A model generated the notes under the pieces. It saw nothing but the letters and a program-made list of their open reading frames with translations. It ran no database searches and was not told the origin of the DNA. DNA of 64,000 nucleotides, taken from NCBI RefSeq assembly GCF_001625305.1, contig NW_017802514.1, positions 313,327 through 377,326 of the forward strand, read 5' to 3'. This document shows, in pieces, positions 58,431-64,000 of this stretch. The stretch's first letter is position 1. Each line of letters starts with the position of its first letter. The DNA is from Branchiostoma belcheri (taxonomy: Eukaryota; Chordata; Leptocardii; Amphioxiformes; Branchiostomatidae). Made by a program: the position numbers and the translations under genes.

Positions 58431-61400
58431 ATATATCCTGTTAGTACACTTTACATGCGACCTTCTTACCAACTTGAACAACTCCTGTCTTTACTTCCCT
58501 GTGAAATATTATCTGTCACTCCCCGATCTTTCCTCCAGTAAACACAGGTATAGCTTCACTTGACACAATAGAGGGCAGTCTTCCCCTTTCAACCCCAGAA
58601 TACCAGCAGATCTCTTGCTTACAGACTGCATGTTTCACACAGGCAGGGCAGCCCGGGGCACAAAGGCCCCCTAAAAGCAAGTCAGGACCTTTGAGGTATT
58701 TGTTGACATGTTTCTGGTTTGCATTTGTCTTCTCCATTTCTTGACTTCTGTATCCCCCCATGCTGGTGTGACCCTACAGGTAAGGCATACCTGAATGAGA
58801 ACCCAAGCTGAGTGATGATCAACTAGCTGTGATAAGGAGGGGTGTTGTTTAGATAGGAGGTGGCAATTATGGCAAATTACCTTGCTGGTTAGGGGAGGAG
58901 CCATTTAACCACAGTGTTTATACTATCAAATGAGTGGCTGTGGGACCAATAACTCAGTCAGTGGGGTGCAGGACAGTTTGTATCTATGGTATTTATACAC
59001 CTTGAGTAATGGGACTTTTAACGCTTTCTTGATTCATTGATTTATGAAGTTTTTCTTCTTTCTAGTTCAAGATTGAAATAGCATACCAGAATTGTAGAAG
59101 AATTAGTATAGAAGATCTTATTTCCCTGAAAAAAGTTCATCCTCAAACAATGAAAATCTAAATGTGGTAATAAGTAATAGAATACCCTAATAGGGTGTTA
59201 GTTTTGGAGGCCTCTTCAAGACATACCAGAGGGACTGTCAAAGTGCAGGTGTTCCTTCTTAAAATCCTCACATCCAGGTCAGAGTTCAGTAGGCCTGGTG
59301 TAAGTCTGTCATCGCTAGAGTCTGGATCTTGTGTCCATTATACAACAGACAGTCGAGGCAGTTTTCACACCAAATATTACAAGAATAGCTATATCTATGA
59401 ATTTCTTTTGGCCCCCCCACAAAAAGAGAAGAAATATTACTTAAGGCTCAAGAGACTAAGCGTACCTCAAAGTATGAACATTAAACAGCTATAACATATC
59501 AATGATGGCTGACCTTGCCTCTTAATTTCTGGGGGGTCACCTAAGCTAAGTGAACTGTGGCTGCAAAAAGCCAGAGGTGAAAGTTCAGCATTAACAACAA
59601 CACTCCACAGTTAACAATTCTATTCACAGTCCTCTGAGCCTGGACCATACCTACCGGTATGTTTCTTTCTCAATCAATGACTACATTTAATTTTTTGGAT
59701 GAGCATATAAATACTGACACTGTAAAATTTCAGTGTTGGAAGTATGTACATCTATAAATTATATAAGTGGGAATCTTTTCAATCTGGCATCTTGCATATT
59801 CTGAGAGAAAGGATGAAAAAGACCACAAATCCAGGGATGTAAGTTTTAATTTGAGAAACTTTCCAAGGGACCAAACTGCTGTCCACAGTGGCATTCAGAA
59901 TGATGGTAGCAGGATTAACTCCACATTTTGCCATTTTCTGGTTTGCCCTCAGAAAACAGTACAGTCTGTTCTACTGCAAAGAAAACATGGGAAACATTAC
60001 TCCCAGTTCTGTGTCACTGCACAAACACTCCCCTGTCACTGCTGTTTGCTTGGCTGCCCTAAATAGAGACGAGCATCTCCTGCTAAAAGGTGCCCACTGC
60101 CAGAAAACAATGTCTACCTTTTACAGCACACAACAAAGGTACTTTCACCGGCCTGCTATAGAAGCTACCTGACACGGCATGGAAGACAACCCAAGTGTTC
60201 TACTATGGCTTCCATTACTTGTGGTGAAAGGCAACCTTTTGACACCACATGCCATCTGATCCAAATGTTACAACTCCTGCAGCAGGCTACATCAACCTTA
60301 CTATGTCTCCATCCTAACTAAACAATTCATTAGAATTTCTCAGCTAACATGTTCTACCAACGTATAACGATGGCATGGAATACGTCCAGCCTTGTCGGAC
60401 TCTTTGCAATGCTCTAAAAGCAAAGAGAGCTGACGAAAGTGCATTATAGGATTAAGATTAGGTCTGCTCCTTCTCCAATTCTGGCCCAAACTCTGAAATT
60501 AAAGATGGTACCATGGATAGATAGGCTAAGACCCTGGCAACACAGCAGCTATGCTAAAAGCCGGTGCCTCCACCTCATGTTGGGTTACAAAAATGACTCT
60601 CCCCCAGGACTCCATTATCAGCCAGTTATCAAGTTCATTAAGCTTAAAGGCCCATGGCCAGCGCTCCCATATGAGAGTGTTTGCATGACAAGTTTCCCTA
60701 GACACTTGGAAGTCTGGGTAAACATGGGAGAGAGAGGGCGTTAGTGAGGGAAAGGGATTCAGCAAGCTGCCTTGCCAGTGAAATATCTTACTTTTAAATC
60801 CTTCAAGGTAAAGTCATGTTCACAAAACACACAGTAAGAAATACAATTTCCTGTCATATCTAGCTGCTTCCTCCGTAGTACCTCAGTGATCTTCTCGCAG
60901 TTAAAAAATATGGGGCAATTTTATGGTAATTAATATAAACGTCAAAGGATGTAGGCATGAAACATAAAACCCATTCATGTTCAAGGGGCCAAAATTGCAT
61001 CCCCATAAAGGTTGACTGCATTCCAAATTAATGATAAATTGGTCCTATTTGAGTTGACCTTACTGCCTCCAGGGTGTGTGTGCTTTGGGTCACAGCGGAC
61101 ATAAAAATGACTGCAGACAATTGTTTTGTACTCCAACTGACCCATACCAGTAACACATCCCTGGTTTACAGTCTTCTGAAGTGCCCTAACCAAACCCAGC
61201 TGGATGTTTTCAGCACCCCTTCCCCTGCAAAAATTTATGACTGGTACATTTTGATAAGCAACAGCCCTGTAGATATAGATTATCTCTTGGTATGCCTCTG
61301 ACAACACTTCAATGTGTCCCAGGAGACAAGGTACATAACTCACTCGCTCCTTCCACAACTGCTAGGAGGAGTGTCCTGAGTTTCAACATCTTACACCATG

Positions 61401-61993
61401 GGCTCTCCATCTGCCTTTTATAAGGATAAAATTGCGACTGATAAACCACTGTATAAAAGTTTTATCACTCCTACTCGAATGACTTCTGGTAATTCAGTTT
61501 ACTGAAGTACCAGATGATTTAAGTTATCCCAGGTAACAAACTGGCACATCTTGGGTCAAAGTTTTCCTCTGAGCTTATTTTTCTTGGCCAGAGAGTAAGC
61601 ATGGGGGAGCAAAGACTGTCCACCAAGTCAGATCCAATGGGACCACTGATAGGAGCCAGTGCTTGGCTGTCCTGTTCCTTTGACAATAACAGATAATAAT
61701 ACACAGGGAAAGTCACCTTATCAGGGTAGCTCACCTGTAAAAGCACTCTGCATTTTAATAAGTCTACTGGAGCATGGAGTACTTAATGATTTATTAACAA
61801 TACTGTGATACATTTGATGATGGAAACATAATTCTCCAATCAAATGGCTGTTGTAATTTGCACAGCTGTTAACTATAGGTGCCAAGTGCCTAACACGAGC
61901 ATCAATAAATGATCACTCTTGCAATAATCTCTGTCTACAATTAATGATTAAAAAATAGTTATTGAAGGGAACAGGTCTACTACACAGCATTGA

Positions 61994-62530
61994 CAGTGGT
62001 CGAAATACTTTTTTTCAGTGCTCTGCAATATTGCAGAAGAGTCAAAATTTTGTTCTGCAATTTGGAAAAACTTTCTGCAAAAACATACTAAAACATACTA
62101 ATAAAAGACAAAAAAACAGTTACTCAAGTAGCTGTATATAATACCTAAAACGTTCAGACTATTACGTTTCTCATCAGTGACACTAAGAGACTGAAGGAGA
62201 ACTGCAGGTTTATAAGCAAAAACTATTGATTGATATGCAAATTAGCGAAGACAAATTTTTGGAAGTCCAAAGGGAAACAAAAGATAGACAAGTCAAGACA
62301 AGGATGATGCAAATTAGTGAAGAAGCTCCTGTTGTTTCAAAACAGGAGCTCAAGTGTTGTCTGTCCTTGATAGGACCTGAGACTGAGAGTGCTAGTTTGC
62401 TAAATTGAAAACTATTGAATCTGGAGTCTATTTTTCCTTCTGCAAAATTGCAGATTGTATAAATTTTTCTTCTGCAATCTTGAAAATCTATCTGCAGATT
62501 GCAGACTGCAGACAGGTATTTCGAACACTG
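61994..62530. mobile_element. Non-autonomous DNA transposon with CAGTG ends
   Basis: 537 bp. Left end CAGTGGTCGAAATACTT, right end (reverse complement) CAGTGTTCGAAATACCT, extending about 35 bp into ctgcaat. Flanked by ATTGA on both sides (61989-61993, 62531-62535). Subterminal tctgcaat motifs recur. No transposase. Confidence 0.7.
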
Positions 62531-64000
62531 ATTGATAAGGCAAAATCAATTTAATTTGTTGGTTCTTGGGACTATAAACAATAATGCCAAAACAGCTAAA
62601 CTATTGAAGGATCAGCATGGATACAGAGTTACAGGAAAAAGTCTATTAGAAGTTGAAGTAGTTCTCTGTTTTCCTAAAAAATGTCTTTAAAATGTCTGAG
62701 AACCAAGCAAATTATTGGATTATTAGCCTAAAATATTTTGAAATATTTCCTTTCTGTTTGAGAAGAGCAGTGTAACTGTGTTTCTTTTGTTCAGGATTAG
62801 TGTAGTTCCATGCCCTGGCAGGTGCTGGTCCACACCCAGTCACACTCTGGCCTTCACCACAAACAAGCTACAGCCAATTACCAGCCACACCTGGGTGAGG
62901 GGGCGGTCTGAAAAATAAGCAACTTGCACAAGCGAACTTCAGGCTGTTCAGAAACCTTCCCTTTCACTGTACAGCCAGCCATACAAACGTCTTTACCTTG
63001 GATGAAAGAAGTGTCTTGCATTTCATCATTAGGATGCAGATTGATTCACCTTATCCACAGGTGAAGAGGAATGTACCATCTTCTGTGCAGTAGGTACTGC
63101 TGTTGGCAGCAGCACCTGACAGTGACCTGTACCAGCACCTGGGACTGATCAAGGCAGCCCAGACCCAGGCTGGCGCCACCAGCGTGCCCTGTACCACCAG
63201 GGGTAAACAACCTCCAGTTTAGGAAACCTGCCTGATAGACCATGCTTTGGATCAGTCACCTACTGCCCATTGGCATTCCTACACAAAAACCAGAGGTGTG
63301 TAATTGAATAGAGGGTCAGGATAGCAGCTATCAACCACACAGTAAACAGCTGGACTCTGAGCTAAACATCTGCAGATAGGGGTGTAGAACCAATACTGTA
63401 AGTGGGGCAATGGGACTGCACTTCTCTGTCAGGAACCGTGTTTGTGATACACAGAAATGGTGCAGGCCACTAGGTGGGTAGGTAAATAAAACCGTGGAAA
63501 GCGGAAGAATGCGCGGAATGCCGTGCGGAAGGTGTTCGGGGATGTGAGGAATTTGGAAGAGGGCTGACAATGGTGCGATGTGTTTCCATGGCCTGTCAGT
63601 ACATTGTTCCTGTGTGGGTTTGATACGGCTCATACTGCTGTAGGTGTCACTGAGCTGTGTTGCATGCTATAAACAATTACCAAATATTACACTTCCTGTT
63701 CATAACAAATTAATACCGGGAAGCGTTTGATGTCAACAATATCTGACCTTACATGATGTGCTACAACACCAAAACATGAGGTGTATCTTATTTCCGATTT
63801 TAGTAGTGAATAGGTGCTGAAACACTCTTATCCTATAACTTTCACCAACCTTTCCTTTTGTTTATGGGACCTGTTACCCAGCGGAAAGCCGGATAAGGCA
63901 AGACAACCTTCTCTGCTGGTTCTTCTTCCTTTGCCTGCTAAATGCCGTTGAGTTTCAAGGAAGTCTTGAATGATATCAAATAAACAAGACACTAGGCAGC

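Larger units (their letters stand above)
55876..64000 (-). other. 5' part of the myosin gene: intron with no recognised exon
   Basis: Continuing upstream from m1 I expected exons for DREDQSILC, the PPHIYAI region and the SH3-like N-terminus. None is visible in 8.1 kb. Either these exons lie beyond 64000 or a very short one was missed. Contains the tandem repeat at 58098 and the CAGTG element at 61994. Confidence 0.65.

Overview
The window is eukaryotic nuclear DNA, most likely from a cephalochordate (Branchiostoma, amphioxus). Both genes are clearly closest to chordate families. Introns are short (0.1-3 kb), exon-intron phases match vertebrate orthologues, and introns are full of small transposon relics with frequent ACATGTA palindromes. 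A 20-N gap is flanked by near-identical 305-bp copies, as expected in assemblies of very heterozygous animals. The species assignment is inference.

Layout. (1) Positions 1-15038, plus strand: PITPNC1 (RdgB-beta, class IIB phosphatidylinositol transfer protein). Eight coding exons run from about residue 17 to the stop. The first coding exon is outside the window, and one tiny exon of about 8 nt expected between 2297 and 8461 could not be found. (2) Positions 15039-19953: the gap between the stop codons of two converging genes, holding both 3' UTRs. (3) Positions 19954-55875, minus strand: a non-muscle/smooth-muscle type myosin II heavy chain (the MYH9/10/11/14 class). Thirty-six constitutive coding exons encode about 1800 residues, from the P-loop through switch I, switch II, SH helices, converter, two IQ motifs and the coiled-coil rod to an acidic serine-rich tailpiece. 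The first ~170 residues must lie beyond position 64000. (4) Positions 55876-64000: upstream intron of the myosin gene, with repeats and one inverted-repeat element but no recognisable exon.

The main discovery is a set of in-frame alternative coding segments at the functionally variable points of the myosin. Loop 1 (beside the nucleotide pocket) can be changed by an alternative donor (+10 aa), two candidate microexons (8 and 7 aa) and an alternative acceptor (+10 aa). Loop 2 (actin-binding) has a lysine-rich 31-codon cassette candidate. The distal rod has two 109-nt exons separated by only 37 bp, hence mutually exclusive. The tailpiece has a 24-nt basic/serine microexon candidate. All keep the reading frame. 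One pre-duplication gene could thereby produce a family of motors of the kind vertebrates spread over several genes. Expression is not visible from DNA and would need transcript data.

A second theme is minisatellites that carry copies of an exon edge: one multiplies a 3' splice site, another a 5' splice site. Mobile DNA includes PIF/Harbinger-like MITEs with 3-bp TWA target duplications, tRNA-derived SINE heads, LINE 3' fragments and an inverted-repeat element with CAGTG ends.
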